NCBI RefSeq assembly: GCF_037027445.1
Contig: NZ_JBANDL010000002.1
Location: forward strand, 3,100,001-3,164,000
DNA: 64,000 nucleotides
Source of the DNA: Lysobacter firmicutimachus
GTDB lineage: Bacteria > Pseudomonadota > Gammaproteobacteria > Xanthomonadales > Xanthomonadaceae
Direction: 5' to 3'
Each line of letters starts with the position of its first letter. Positions within the stretch are counted from its first letter, which is position 1. Shown one piece after another: positions 17,898 to 25,611 of this stretch. The position numbers and the translations under genes are program-made. A model generated the notes under the pieces. The model made no database searches and was not told where the DNA came from. It worked only from the letters and a program-made list of their open reading frames with translations.

Positions 17898-19334
17898 ATG
17901 AGCCTGATCGCCAAGGTCCTGCGGCACAAATCGGTGGAACAACTGCAGGCCGAGGCCGGCAAACGCTCGGACTTCCGCCGCGTGCTCGGGCTGTGGCAGC
18001 TCACCGCGATCGGCATCGGCGGCATCATCGGCGTCGGCGTGTTCGTGCTGGCCGGCCACGAGGCGGCGACCAACGCCGGCCCCGCGGTCGCCCTCGCCTT
18101 CCTGATCGCCGGCATCGCCAGCGCCGCCGCGGCGCTGTGCTACGCCGAGTTCGCCGGCATGATCCCGGTCACCGGCAGCGCCTACACCTACAGCTACGCC
18201 ACCCTGGGCGAACTCGCCGCCTGGCTGATCGGCTGGGACCTGTTGCTGGAATACGCCTTGATCGTCGCGGTGGTGGCGATCGGCTGGTCGGGCTATGTGC
18301 AAGTCCTGCTCGAAGGCGTCGGCATCCAGTTGCCGGTCTGGGCGCAGGGCGCGATCGGCACCGGCGAAGGCCGGGTATTCAACGTCATCGCCGCCGCGGT
18401 CACCCTGGCCGTCTCGGCGCTGCTGGTGTTCCGCACCGAATGGGGCGCGCGCTTCAACACCCTGATCGTGGCGATCAAGATCCTGGCGGTGGTGCTGGTG
18501 ATCGGCGTCGGCGTGTTCTACATCAACACCGCCAATTGGGTGCCGTTCGTGCCCGAGCGGGTGATCGGCGAAGACGGCGTCGGCCACTTCGGCTGGAAGG
18601 GCGTCGGCACCGCCGCGGCGGTGGTGTTCTTCGCCGTGTTCGGCTACGACACCCTGACCACCGCGGCCGAGGAATCCAAGAACCCGCAGCGCGACCTGCC
18701 GCGCGCGGTGCTGCTGTCGCTGGGCGTGTCGATGGTGCTGTACTTGGCGGTGTCGCTGGTGCTGACCGGCATCGCCCACTACTCGACCCTCGGCGGCGAC
18801 GCGCCGGTCTCCGACGCCTTCGCCGCGCTGGGCCTGCCGTGGATCGCCAAGGCGATCGCGTTCTCGGCCGTGGTCGGCATCGCCAGCGTGCTGTTCGCGT
18901 TCATGCTCGGCGCGGCGCGGATCTGGTTCTCGCTGTCGCGCGACGGCCTGCTGCCGGGCTGGTTCGCCAAGATCCACCCCAAGTACGGCACCCCGCACCG
19001 CCCGACCATCGTGCTGGGCGTGTTCACCGCCCTGGTCGCCGGCTTCCTGCCGATCGGCGAGGTCGCCAAGCTGGTCAACATCGGCGTGCTCTCGGCCTTC
19101 ATCGTCATCTGCGCCTCGGTGTGGGTGCTGCGGGTGCGCAAGCCCAACCTGGAGCGCTCGTTCCGCACGCCGCTGGTGCCGCTGATCCCGATCGTCGGCA
19201 TCGCCTTCTCGATCTGGCTGCTGGCCGAACTGGCCGCGATCACCTGGCTGATCTTCCTGATCTGGGTCTCGCTGGGCCTGCTGGTGTATTTCGGCTACGG
19301 CATCCGGCATTCGAAGCTGGCGCAGGAGCAGTAA
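17898..19334 (+). CDS. APC-superfamily amino acid permease (CAT/YfnA type)
   Basis: 478 residues, about 12 membrane helices. Cytoplasmic-membrane amino-acid transporter, probably proton-coupled. The N-terminal helix GIGGIIGVGVFVLAG is the APC substrate-binding loop; the block FFAVFGYDTLTTAAEESKNPQRDLP is the signature of the cationic amino acid transporter branch. After it come FAFMLGAARIWFSLSRDGLLP and PKYGTPHRPT. The cytoplasmic N-terminus (about 1-35) with SVEQLQAEAG is typical of the branch. A TATGAT hexamer at 17862-17867 may be the -10 element. The specific substrate cannot be assigned; bacterial members carry branched, aromatic or cationic amino acids. It ends opposite the cyclopropane synthase, across a repeat block. 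Confidence 0.92.
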   Translation: MSLIAKVLRHKSVEQLQAEAGKRSDFRRVLGLWQLTAIGIGGIIGVGVFVLAGHEAATNAGPAVALAFLIAGIASAAAALCYAEFAGMIPVTGSAYTYSYATLGELAAWLIGWDLLLEYALIVAVVAIGWSGYVQVLLEGVGIQLPVWAQGAIGTGEGRVFNVIAAAVTLAVSALLVFRTEWGARFNTLIVAIKILAVVLVIGVGVFYINTANWVPFVPERVIGEDGVGHFGWKGVGTAAAVVFFAVFGYDTLTTAAEESKNPQRDLPRAVLLSLGVSMVLYLAVSLVLTGIAHYSTLGGDAPVSDAFAALGLPWIAKAIAFSAVVGIASVLFAFMLGAARIWFSLSRDGLLPGWFAKIHPKYGTPHRPTIVLGVFTALVAGFLPIGEVAKLVNIGVLSAFIVICASVWVLRVRKPNLERSFRTPLVPLIPIVGIAFSIWLLAELAAITWLIFLIWVSLGLLVYFGYGIRHSKLAQEQ

Positions 19335-19339
19335 CGCGG

Positions 19340-19437
19340 AAACGAGTGGAGAGGAACGAGTAAGAGCCGGGACCGGTTCGCTCACTCGTTTCTTGTTTCT
19401 CTTCACTCGTTTCTTGTTTCTCTTCACTCGTTTCTAA
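19340..19437. repeat. Tandem 21-base repeat with inverted partner between convergent genes
   Basis: Two exact copies of a 21-base unit beginning CACTCGTTTCTTG (19383-19403 and 19404-19424) plus a partial third (19425-19436). About 40 bases upstream, AAACGAGTGGAGAGGAACGAG (19340-19360) is a close reverse complement. RNA from either strand could fold back here, so the block may act as a bidirectional terminator between the permease and the cyclopropane synthase. Its base composition (T-rich, low GC) stands out sharply. Confidence 0.8.
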
Positions 19438-19440
19438 GTT

Positions 19441-20574
19441 TCAGCGCGGCGCAACGTAGCCGCCGGGCACGCCCTCCGGCGACAACACCAACTGCCACAG
19501 CTGCGCGTGGCGGCTGCGGAAGGTCGCCATCGAGGCGGCCAGGTAGAACCGCCACATGCGCCGGAAGCGCTCGTCGTAGCGCGGGCCGAGCCGGTCCCAG
19601 GCGGCCTCGACGTTGCGACGCCAGGCCTGCAGGGTCCGGTCGTAGTCGGCGCCGAAGTTGTGCCAGTCCTCGATCACGAAGCGGCCTTCGACGTGCTCGG
19701 CGATCTGCCGCGCCGAGGGCAGCATCGAATTGGGAAAGATGTACTTGGCGATCCACGGATCGCTGTGGCCGACCGAGCGGTTGCCGCCGATGGTGTGCAA
19801 CAGGAACAGGCCGTCGCCGTCCAGGCAACGCCGGGCCACGTCGAAATAGGTCTCGTAGTTCTTGACCCCGACGTGTTCGAACATGCCCAGCGAAAAGATC
19901 CGGTCGAAGGGCTCGTTGAGCTCGCGATAGTCCTGCAGGCGGAACTCCACCGGCAGGCCGGCGCAGCGCTGCCGGGCGTAGTCGAGTTGCTCGCCCGACA
20001 CCGTCACCCCGACCCCGCGCACGAGGTAGCGCTCGGCGGCGAACTTCAGCGCCTCGCCCCAGCCGCTGCCGATGTCGAGCACGCGCATGCCGGGACGCAA
20101 GCCGAGCTTGCGGCAGACCAGGTCCAGCTTGGCCTCCTGGGCGGCGTCCAGGTCGTCCAGCGGCACGCCGTCGCGGTCGCGCCAGTAGGCGCAGCTGTAG
20201 ACCAGGCGCCGGCCGAGCATGGCCGCATACAGATCGTTGCCGAGGTCGTAATGACGTTCGCCGATGGTGAAGCTGCGGCGGTGGCTCTGCAGGTTGATCA
20301 AGTGCGCGCGCAAGCCGTCGAGCATCGCCGCCCAGCCGTGCACGCGCTCGTCGACGTGGGCGCGCATCAGCCGCACCAGCATCTCGTCCAGCGCCTGGGT
20401 GCGCCAGGCGCCGTCCATGTAGCTTTCGCCCAGGCCCAGCGAGCCTTGCGCCAGCACCCGGGCGTAGAAAGCGTCGTCGTCGACCTGCAGGTCCCAGGGC
20501 CGGTCGCCGTCGATGCGCACGTCGGCCAGCTCCAGCAATTCCTCCACTCGCTTGCGCAACGACGCAACGGACAT
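19441..20574 (-). CDS. cfa: Cyclopropane-fatty-acyl-phospholipid synthase
   Basis: 377 residues, close to E. coli Cfa (382). Methylates cis double bonds of membrane phospholipid acyl chains with S-adenosylmethionine, hardening the membrane in stress or stationary phase. N-terminal lipid-binding region 1-95; then HYDLGNDLY (108-116), YSCAYW (126-131), SAM motif LDIGSGWG (166-173) and SLGMFEHVG (228-236), where the active-site Glu binds bicarbonate. The C-terminal WHNFGADYDRTLQAW and FRRMWRFYL are also as in Cfa. The start 20574 has GAGGT upstream. The 211 bases above it contain no other gene and no promoter I can name; growth-phase control, known in other bacteria, is not visible in sequence. 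Confidence 0.95.
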   Translation of the reverse strand: MSVASLRKRVEELLELADVRIDGDRPWDLQVDDDAFYARVLAQGSLGLGESYMDGAWRTQALDEMLVRLMRAHVDERVHGWAAMLDGLRAHLINLQSHRRSFTIGERHYDLGNDLYAAMLGRRLVYSCAYWRDRDGVPLDDLDAAQEAKLDLVCRKLGLRPGMRVLDIGSGWGEALKFAAERYLVRGVGVTVSGEQLDYARQRCAGLPVEFRLQDYRELNEPFDRIFSLGMFEHVGVKNYETYFDVARRCLDGDGLFLLHTIGGNRSVGHSDPWIAKYIFPNSMLPSARQIAEHVEGRFVIEDWHNFGADYDRTLQAWRRNVEAAWDRLGPRYDERFRRMWRFYLAASMATFRSRHAQLWQLVLSPEGVPGGYVAPR

Positions 20575-20785
20575 GCGGACCTCGCTCAGGATCGGCGAAC
20601 CAGCCGGCGACGCCGCGGCGCGCCCGACGGCGCGCTGCGGCCTGCGAACCGAACGCGCCGGCGACCGTCCGGCACCGGTTCCGCGTTCGAGCCGCACCTT
20701 AGCAAACGCCTGGCGCGGCAATGTGCCGAATCGTGTGGATTTCGCGCAACGCGATCCGCACGGCCGGCCGCGGCCGCGCCATGCC

Positions 20786-21610
20786 TCAGCCGCCGCTGAA
20801 CAAACTCCGGTACGCCGGCGCGACGTGCGGCAGCAGCACCGCGGCCGGCACTTCCACGGTCTGGGTGCCGTCCGAATACGGGCCGACCTCGTAGGGCGCG
20901 AACACGAACTTGAGCGCGGCGAGCTTGCCATCGGCGGCCTTGACCGGTTCGAACATGGCGAAGTTGGCCGGGTCGGATGCGGTGCCGTCGTCGATCATGC
21001 GGCCGCCGGTCTCGATCTGCTCGGCGCGCACCGCCGGCGCCAGGTCGTCGGCGTCGATGCGCTGCGACAGCGCCGAATGCAGCTGTTCGCGCACATAGCG
21101 CGAGATCGCGTCCCAGCCGGACTTCTGCGGCACCAGCTCGGCCGCGGTCAGCAGCTTGTTCTGCTGCGGCAGCCAGACGAAGCGCGCGATCAGCGGCGCG
21201 GCATGGGCGCCGCCGGTGTAACTGCTGCCGTCGGCCGAGACCGCCATCATCTGCGGCGCGTCGAGTACGTCGTCGAAGGTCAGCGACAGCTCGTAAGGCG
21301 ACGGGTTCTCCTTGGCGGTGCGGCCCTTGGCCGCCTCCAGCAATTCGCTGCGGGCGGCGTCGGCATAGCGGCGCAGTTCGCGCGCCAGCCCGGGGTACTT
21401 GGCCGCCTGGGTGGCGTAGCTGATGCCGATCACGTAGTCGGGCGTGGTCTCGACCACTTCCTTGAGTTCGACCGGGCCGTCGTCGGTCGCCACCGGTGCG
21501 GGCAATGTGCCTGGGGCCGGCGTCCCCGCGGCCGGCGCCGGCGGCGTGGCTTCTTTCTTGCAGGCCGCCAGGGCCAGGGCAAGCAGGGAGACGGCGATGA
21601 CGCGCTTCAT
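20786..21610 (-). CDS. DUF3298-domain lipoprotein
   Basis: 274 residues. A lipoprotein: LALALAAC gives lipidation at C17, followed by a Pro/Ala-rich linker (about 20-45). The globular part has the DUF4163/DUF3298 layout seen in RsiV and PdaC relatives: an N-terminal segment (VVETTPDYVIGISYATQAAKYPG), the strand SYTGGAHAAPLIARFVWLP with the hallmark Gly-Gly-Ala-His, and the C-terminal FAPYEVGPYSDGTQTVEVP. In RsiV this region binds lysozyme; in PdaC it accompanies a peptidoglycan deacetylase. Here there is no sigma-factor partner or enzyme domain, so a periplasmic envelope or inhibitor-binding role is inference. It lies downstream of rluF on the same strand (122 bases). Confidence 0.88.
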   Translation of the reverse strand: MKRVIAVSLLALALAACKKEATPPAPAAGTPAPGTLPAPVATDDGPVELKEVVETTPDYVIGISYATQAAKYPGLARELRRYADAARSELLEAAKGRTAKENPSPYELSLTFDDVLDAPQMMAVSADGSSYTGGAHAAPLIARFVWLPQQNKLLTAAELVPQKSGWDAISRYVREQLHSALSQRIDADDLAPAVRAEQIETGGRMIDDGTASDPANFAMFEPVKAADGKLAALKFVFAPYEVGPYSDGTQTVEVPAAVLLPHVAPAYRSLFSGG

Positions 21611-21732
21611 GCAGCTATCCTTTTCGACGGCGGTCCATGGATGTTTCGCGCGAGATTATCGCGCAGGGCGTGACGCCCACATCTAGATCGCGGTCCGCCG
21701 AAGCGGTGTCCGGCGCGCGCCGCGCCGTTCGT

Positions 21733-22446
21733 TCACCACTCGTTGCGGTGCGGCAGCAAGCCCTGCAGTTCCGGGTCGGTGAGGTTGCGCCACTGGCCCG
21801 GCTTGAGGTGGCCGAGCTTGACGTTGCCGATGCGCACGCGCAGCAGTTGCTTGACCCGGAAACCGAAGTGCGCCGCCATCAGGCGGATCTGCCGGTTGAG
21901 GCCCTGGACCAGGACGATGCGGAAGCCGAAGCGGCCGAGCTTGCCGGTCTTGCACGGCAGGGTGGTCTGGCCGTGGACCGGTACGCCGCGGCTCATGCCG
22001 CGCAGGAACTCCGGGGTGACCTCGTGATTGACCGCAACCAGGTATTCCTTTTCCAGCTTGTTCTCGGCGCGCAGGATCTCGTTGACGATGTCGCCGTTGC
22101 TGGTCAGCAGGATCAGGCCTTCGGAGTCCTTGTCGAGGCGGCCGATCGGGAAGATCCGGCGCTCGTGGCCGACGAAGTCGACGATGTTGTCCTTGACCCC
22201 GGACTCGGTGGTGCAGACGACGCCGACCGGCTTGTTGAGCACGATATAGACGTGCTGGCGTTTGCCCTTGACCGCGGCGCGGACGCGCAGCACGTCGCCG
22301 TCGACCCGGACCTCGTCGCCCTCGCCCACCTCGGCGCCGACCCGCGCGCGCAGGCCGTTGACCGTCACCCGCCCCTCGGCGATCAGCCTGTCCGCCTCGC
22401 GCCGCGAGCAGAAACCGGTGTCGCTGATGTGTTTGTTCAGACGCAT
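21733..22446 (-). CDS. rluF: 23S rRNA pseudouridine synthase RluF
   Basis: 237 residues. Isomerises uridine to pseudouridine at position 2604 of 23S rRNA in E. coli. An S4 RNA-binding domain (2-50, [20 protein letters not shown]) precedes the synthase core; the catalytic Asp is D105 in [15 protein letters not shown]. The stretches [21 protein letters not shown] and VQGLNRQIR match E. coli RluF closely and separate it from RluB/RluE, although E. coli has NRQIRRM where this protein has NRQIRLM. No Shine-Dalgarno is seen before ATG 22446. The next 217 bases upstream contain no gene that I can support. Confidence 0.95.
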   Translation of the reverse strand: MRLNKHISDTGFCSRREADRLIAEGRVTVNGLRARVGAEVGEGDEVRVDGDVLRVRAAVKGKRQHVYIVLNKPVGVVCTTESGVKDNIVDFVGHERRIFPIGRLDKDSEGLILLTSNGDIVNEILRAENKLEKEYLVAVNHEVTPEFLRGMSRGVPVHGQTTLPCKTGKLGRFGFRIVLVQGLNRQIRLMAAHFGFRVKQLLRVRIGNVKLGHLKPGQWRNLTDPELQGLLPHRNEW

Positions 22447-22663
22447 GGGAAGGACCAGGGGACGGACGGCGCCGGCAGGGCGAAGGGCGCGTAGGCTGGC
22501 ACAGCCGGGCCGGCTTGGCGACCCCTGGGGGCGATCTGCAGGACCTCGGGCCGTCCCGGCAGGGCCGGCTCAGGGCTGCTTCGGGGCGCCGCGCCGGGCG
22601 CAGGCGCGGCGCTCGGGGCGCGGGATCGCCGCGGCGGCTGTGCGGCCGCGGTGGGCCGGTCGC

Positions 22664-22939
22664 TCAGCCCAGCAGGTCGGTGTACTCGGGGTGGCGCTGA
22701 ATCCAGGCGGCGGCGTAGGAGCAGGCCGGCCTCACTTTCAGGCCAGCCTGGCGGGCATAGTCGAACGCCGCCCGGACCAGGTCCGAGGCGATGCCGCGGC
22801 CGCCGATCGCGTCGGGCACGCCGGTGTGGGCGATGACCAGGTGCCCCTGGTCGAGGCGGTAGTCGAGCAGCGCCAGCACGCCTTCGACTTCGGTCTGGAA
22901 ACGGCGCTGGGCGGGGTCGTGGAGAACGTTGACGGCCAT
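22664..22939 (-). CDS. Small GNAT-family N-acetyltransferase (YjdJ/NATD1 type)
   Basis: 91 residues, the normal size for this single-domain GNAT branch. Begins [27 protein letters not shown], which is the typical short substrate-strand region, followed by [20 protein letters not shown]: the GGRGIA loop that binds the acetyl-CoA pyrophosphate. It ends [18 protein letters not shown], also conserved. The Cys in PACSYA is the usual position noted in this family. The substrate is unknown. It lies 66 bases downstream of the AlgP-like gene on the same strand. Confidence 0.9.
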   Translation of the reverse strand: MAVNVLHDPAQRRFQTEVEGVLALLDYRLDQGHLVIAHTGVPDAIGGRGIASDLVRAAFDYARQAGLKVRPACSYAAAWIQRHPEYTDLLG

Positions 22940-23005
22940 TCCGGGGGATCCTCGTACGGTGGCGGCGGCGCCGGAGCCGCATACGGCGGCTCCGGCTGGC
23001 GGCGT

Positions 23006-24490
23006 TCAGCGGTTGTCGCGCTTGCCCTGGTTGTGGCGGTCCTGGGTGCTGACCGAGCCTTGGATCGCCTGCATGCGGCTTTCGCCGGCGTGCAGTTCGT
23101 TGGCCTTGTCGGCGGCGGCGCCCGATTGCGGGCCCGGGGCCGGCACATGGCCTTGCTGCGGATCCAACTGCTGCCACGGCTGCGGCTCGCGCGCCTGCTC
23201 CTGCTTGGCCTCGAGCAGGTGGCGGGTATTGGCCAAGGCCTGCTCGGGGGTGATCCGCGCCGGCGCGGCGTCCGCTTCGGCCGAAGCCTCCGCCGCCTCC
23301 GGCTCGTCCTCGCGTCCCTGCGCTTCGACGGTCTCGGCTTCCACCGCGCCGCCGTCTTGGTCGCCCTCGACAGGCGCGGCCGATTCGGCGGCGCCTTGCG
23401 CGATCAGCGAACCGGCGGCGGTGCCGGCGGCCGGCTCATGGCTCGCCGACTGCAAGGCCGGCGCGCTCGCTTCGGCTTCGGCGCCGGCCACCAGCGACGC
23501 AGCGGCCGGCGCGGTGCCGGCTGCGATGGGCTGCGGCTTGGGCGCGCGCGGCTTGCGCGGCGCCTTGGGCTTGACCGGCGCGGCCGCGGCCTGAACCTCG
23601 ACGGCCGGCGCAGAGCGGGCGCTCGCTTCGGTCGTCGGCCGGGTCGGCGCGCGCTTGGCCGCCTTGGCGGGCGCGGCCGGTTCCGGCAGACGGACGATCG
23701 CCGGCATCGCGGGTTCGGGTTTGATCGGCGCCGGCTTGCGGGTCGGCGTCGCCCGAGCGGGCTTCGCGGCCGCGACCGGCTTGACGGGCGCCTGCTTGGG
23801 CGCGGCCGGCTTGCGCGCGGCTTGCTTGACCGCGGCTTGCTTGGCGACGGGCTGGGTCACTGCCGGCTTGGCCGCCGGCCTCTGCGCGACGGCACGCTTT
23901 GCGACGACCGGCTTGGCCGCTTGCTTGGCGAGCGTGCGCTGGACCGCCGCGGCCTTTTGCGGCGCCGCCTTCCGGGCGGCCGCCTTTTGGGTCGCGGCCT
24001 TGTGTGCGACGGTCTTTCCGGCCGCTGCTTTCTTGGTCGCGGGTTTTTGGGTCGCGAGCGTCCTGGCCGACGTCTTCTTCGCCAGAACCTGCTTCGCGGC
24101 GCCGCGCTTGGTCGCGAGCTTCTTGCCTGCGGCCTTCTTCGCCCCCGACTTGCCGACCGTCGATTTCTTGGAGGCCGCCTGCTTGACCGAGGCCGGCCGA
24201 GCCGTCTTCTTCGCCGCGACGCGCTTGGCCGCCGGCTTCTTGGCCGTCGTCTTCTTGACCGTCGCCTTCTTGGTCACGGCCTTCTTGGTCGCAGCCTTCT
24301 TCGCCGCAACCTTCTTGGTCGTCGCCTTCTTGGCTACCGGCTTGACGGCGTTCTTTTTGGTCGCCGCCTTCTTGGCCGCGCCCCGGGGTTTCGCCTTCTT
24401 GGCCGTCGCGCGCGCGGTCTTGCCGGCGCTCTTCTTTACGGCCTTGCTGGCGGTGGTCTTGGCCGATTTGCCGGCCTTCTTGGTCGCCAT
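23006..24490 (-). CDS. AlgP/histone H1-like Lys-Ala-Pro-rich protein
   Basis: 494 residues. The first 240 are strongly basic with irregular KKAxxKK, AxKKA and TKKAV repeats, as in eukaryotic histone H1 tails and Pseudomonas AlgP; such proteins bind DNA without sequence preference and can compact or regulate it. The next part (about 240-400) is rich in Ala and Pro with patches such as [15 protein letters not shown]. The last 90 residues are different: acidic, with [17 protein letters not shown], then [18 protein letters not shown] and Gln/Pro-rich sequence, so one molecule carries a basic and an acidic end. AGGAG precedes ATG 24490. The repeated coding sequence is expected to vary between strains. 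A DNA-binding role is inferred from composition only. Confidence 0.85.
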   Translation of the reverse strand: MATKKAGKSAKTTASKAVKKSAGKTARATAKKAKPRGAAKKAATKKNAVKPVAKKATTKKVAAKKAATKKAVTKKATVKKTTAKKPAAKRVAAKKTARPASVKQAASKKSTVGKSGAKKAAGKKLATKRGAAKQVLAKKTSARTLATQKPATKKAAAGKTVAHKAATQKAAARKAAPQKAAAVQRTLAKQAAKPVVAKRAVAQRPAAKPAVTQPVAKQAAVKQAARKPAAPKQAPVKPVAAAKPARATPTRKPAPIKPEPAMPAIVRLPEPAAPAKAAKRAPTRPTTEASARSAPAVEVQAAAAPVKPKAPRKPRAPKPQPIAAGTAPAAASLVAGAEAEASAPALQSASHEPAAGTAAGSLIAQGAAESAAPVEGDQDGGAVEAETVEAQGREDEPEAAEASAEADAAPARITPEQALANTRHLLEAKQEQAREPQPWQQLDPQQGHVPAPGPQSGAAADKANELHAGESRMQAIQGSVSTQDRHNQGKRDNR

Positions 24491-24694
24491 GCCTCGCTCC
24501 TGTCGAGTTTGCTGGTTGAACGGCCGCCCCCCAGGCCGCCACCGTGTGGTAGCACGGCCGACCTTCAAGGCGGGTGAGCGGGCGTGAGAGTCGCCGCGTC
24601 GCGTCACGCTGCGCCGTTCCGCCGGCTCGTGTTTGACCTCGCGCGTCACATGAATCGGGAAAAAAAGCCCGTCCTTGCTGGCACGAAATGTGCT

Positions 24695-24722
24695 TTGTTT
24701 GTGATTGAGTTCCGGTTTATAC
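24695..24722 (+). promoter_or_regulatory. Candidate promoter for the 63-residue orphan
   Basis: TTGTTT (24695-24700) and TTATAC (24717-24722) are 16 bases apart in an AT-rich patch that is rare in this window. GGGAGG follows shortly before ATG 24739, giving a short leader. Confidence 0.45.
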
Positions 24723-24738
24723 GAGAGGGAGGTCTCAT

Positions 24739-24930
24739 ATGCGTCCTGTCGCCCCGCTCCATCGCGATCCCCGCAGCCTGGCGATCGTCTACCGCCTCTA
24801 CGAACTCGCCTATGTCGGCGATCTGGAGACCAGCGAACTGCAAGCACTCGACGCCGAGATCTACGCCGGCCTGATGGCGTCTTACGGCGAAGCCCCGAGC
24901 GATTACCGCGACAACCCGATGGCGGCCTGA
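24739..24930 (+). CDS. Small orphan protein, 63 residues
   Basis: No family recognised. It begins MRPVAPLHRDPRSLAIVYRL and contains ELAYVGDLETSELQALDAEIY, two short amphipathic helices, then a Tyr/Asp-containing tail ending MAA. It is acidic and soluble with no signal or membrane segment. Support for a real gene: GGGAGG eight bases before ATG, an AT-rich promoter-like patch upstream, and codon third positions that are G/C-rich through its length. It stands alone, divergent from the AlgP-like gene and convergent with the rhomboid gene (stop to stop 23 bases). Could be a small regulator or adaptor; nothing in the sequence decides. Confidence 0.7.
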   Translation: MRPVAPLHRDPRSLAIVYRLYELAYVGDLETSELQALDAEIYAGLMASYGEAPSDYRDNPMAA

Positions 24931-24953
24931 GCCGCCATCGCGGCCGCCGCCCC

Positions 24954-25574
24954 TCAGCCGCCGAAGAAGCTCGGCAAGCTCGGGCTGGCCAGACGCTGCA
25001 GGAAGATCAGGCCGATGCGCGGCTCCATCAGCAGCATGAACAACACGCCGTAGATCGCGCCGGACAGATGCGCATTATGGTTGATGTTGCCGCGGCCGCG
25101 CTTGTCCATCCAGAACGAATAGACAACGTAGGCGACCGCATAGGCGATCGCCGGCACCGGGATCACGAATACGATGATCCAGTTCCAGGGGTTGATCAGC
25201 ACGTAGGCGAACAACACCGCCGACACCGCGCCGGACGCGCCCAGGCTGACGTAGCCGTTGTCGCGGCGATGGCGCAGGTAGCTGGGCAGGATCGCCACCA
25301 CTATCGCCGACAGATAGAACAGCACGAATCCGGCCTGGCCGATGGTCTGGGCGAACACCTGCTCGATCACGCCGCCGAAGAAATACAGCGTGATCATGTT
25401 GAACAGCAGGTGGGTCCAATCGGCGTGCACGAAGCCGTGCGTCAGCAGCCGATCGTACTGGTGGAAACGCTCCACCCCCGGCGGCCACAGCACCAGCCGC
25501 TCGAAGATGCGCTTCTTCTCGAACGCCTGCCACGACACCAGGGCGGTCACGGCGATCAGGATCAGGGTCAGCAT
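24954..25574 (-). CDS. Rhomboid-family intramembrane serine protease
   Basis: 206 residues with six predicted membrane helices, the minimal bacterial rhomboid core. Cleaves transmembrane helices within the membrane. Catalytic S114 lies in GASGAVS (112-118) and the partner H169 in NHNAHLSGAIYG; H55 and N59 of HADWTHLLFNM form the oxyanion region. An additional C-terminal hydrophobic stretch is present (MEPRIGLIFL). It begins 37 bases downstream of the POT transporter stop on the same strand, so both may be on one transcript. Substrates cannot be inferred. Confidence 0.93.
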   Translation of the reverse strand: MLTLILIAVTALVSWQAFEKKRIFERLVLWPPGVERFHQYDRLLTHGFVHADWTHLLFNMITLYFFGGVIEQVFAQTIGQAGFVLFYLSAIVVAILPSYLRHRRDNGYVSLGASGAVSAVLFAYVLINPWNWIIVFVIPVPAIAYAVAYVVYSFWMDKRGRGNINHNAHLSGAIYGVLFMLLMEPRIGLIFLQRLASPSLPSFFGG

Positions 25575-25611
25575 CGGATCGGAGTCTCGTAGGGGACGGC
25601 CGCGGCGCCGG

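Noticed and set aside
19383..19436. CRISPR array
   Set aside because: The 21-base units are directly adjacent with no spacers, only 2.5 copies, and no cas gene is near.
22262..24577. A 771-codon plus-strand frame opposite the AlgP-like and rluF genes
   Set aside because: It is the complement of Lys/Ala repeats, giving Leu/Arg/Gly/Phe-rich low-complexity sequence; no start signal.
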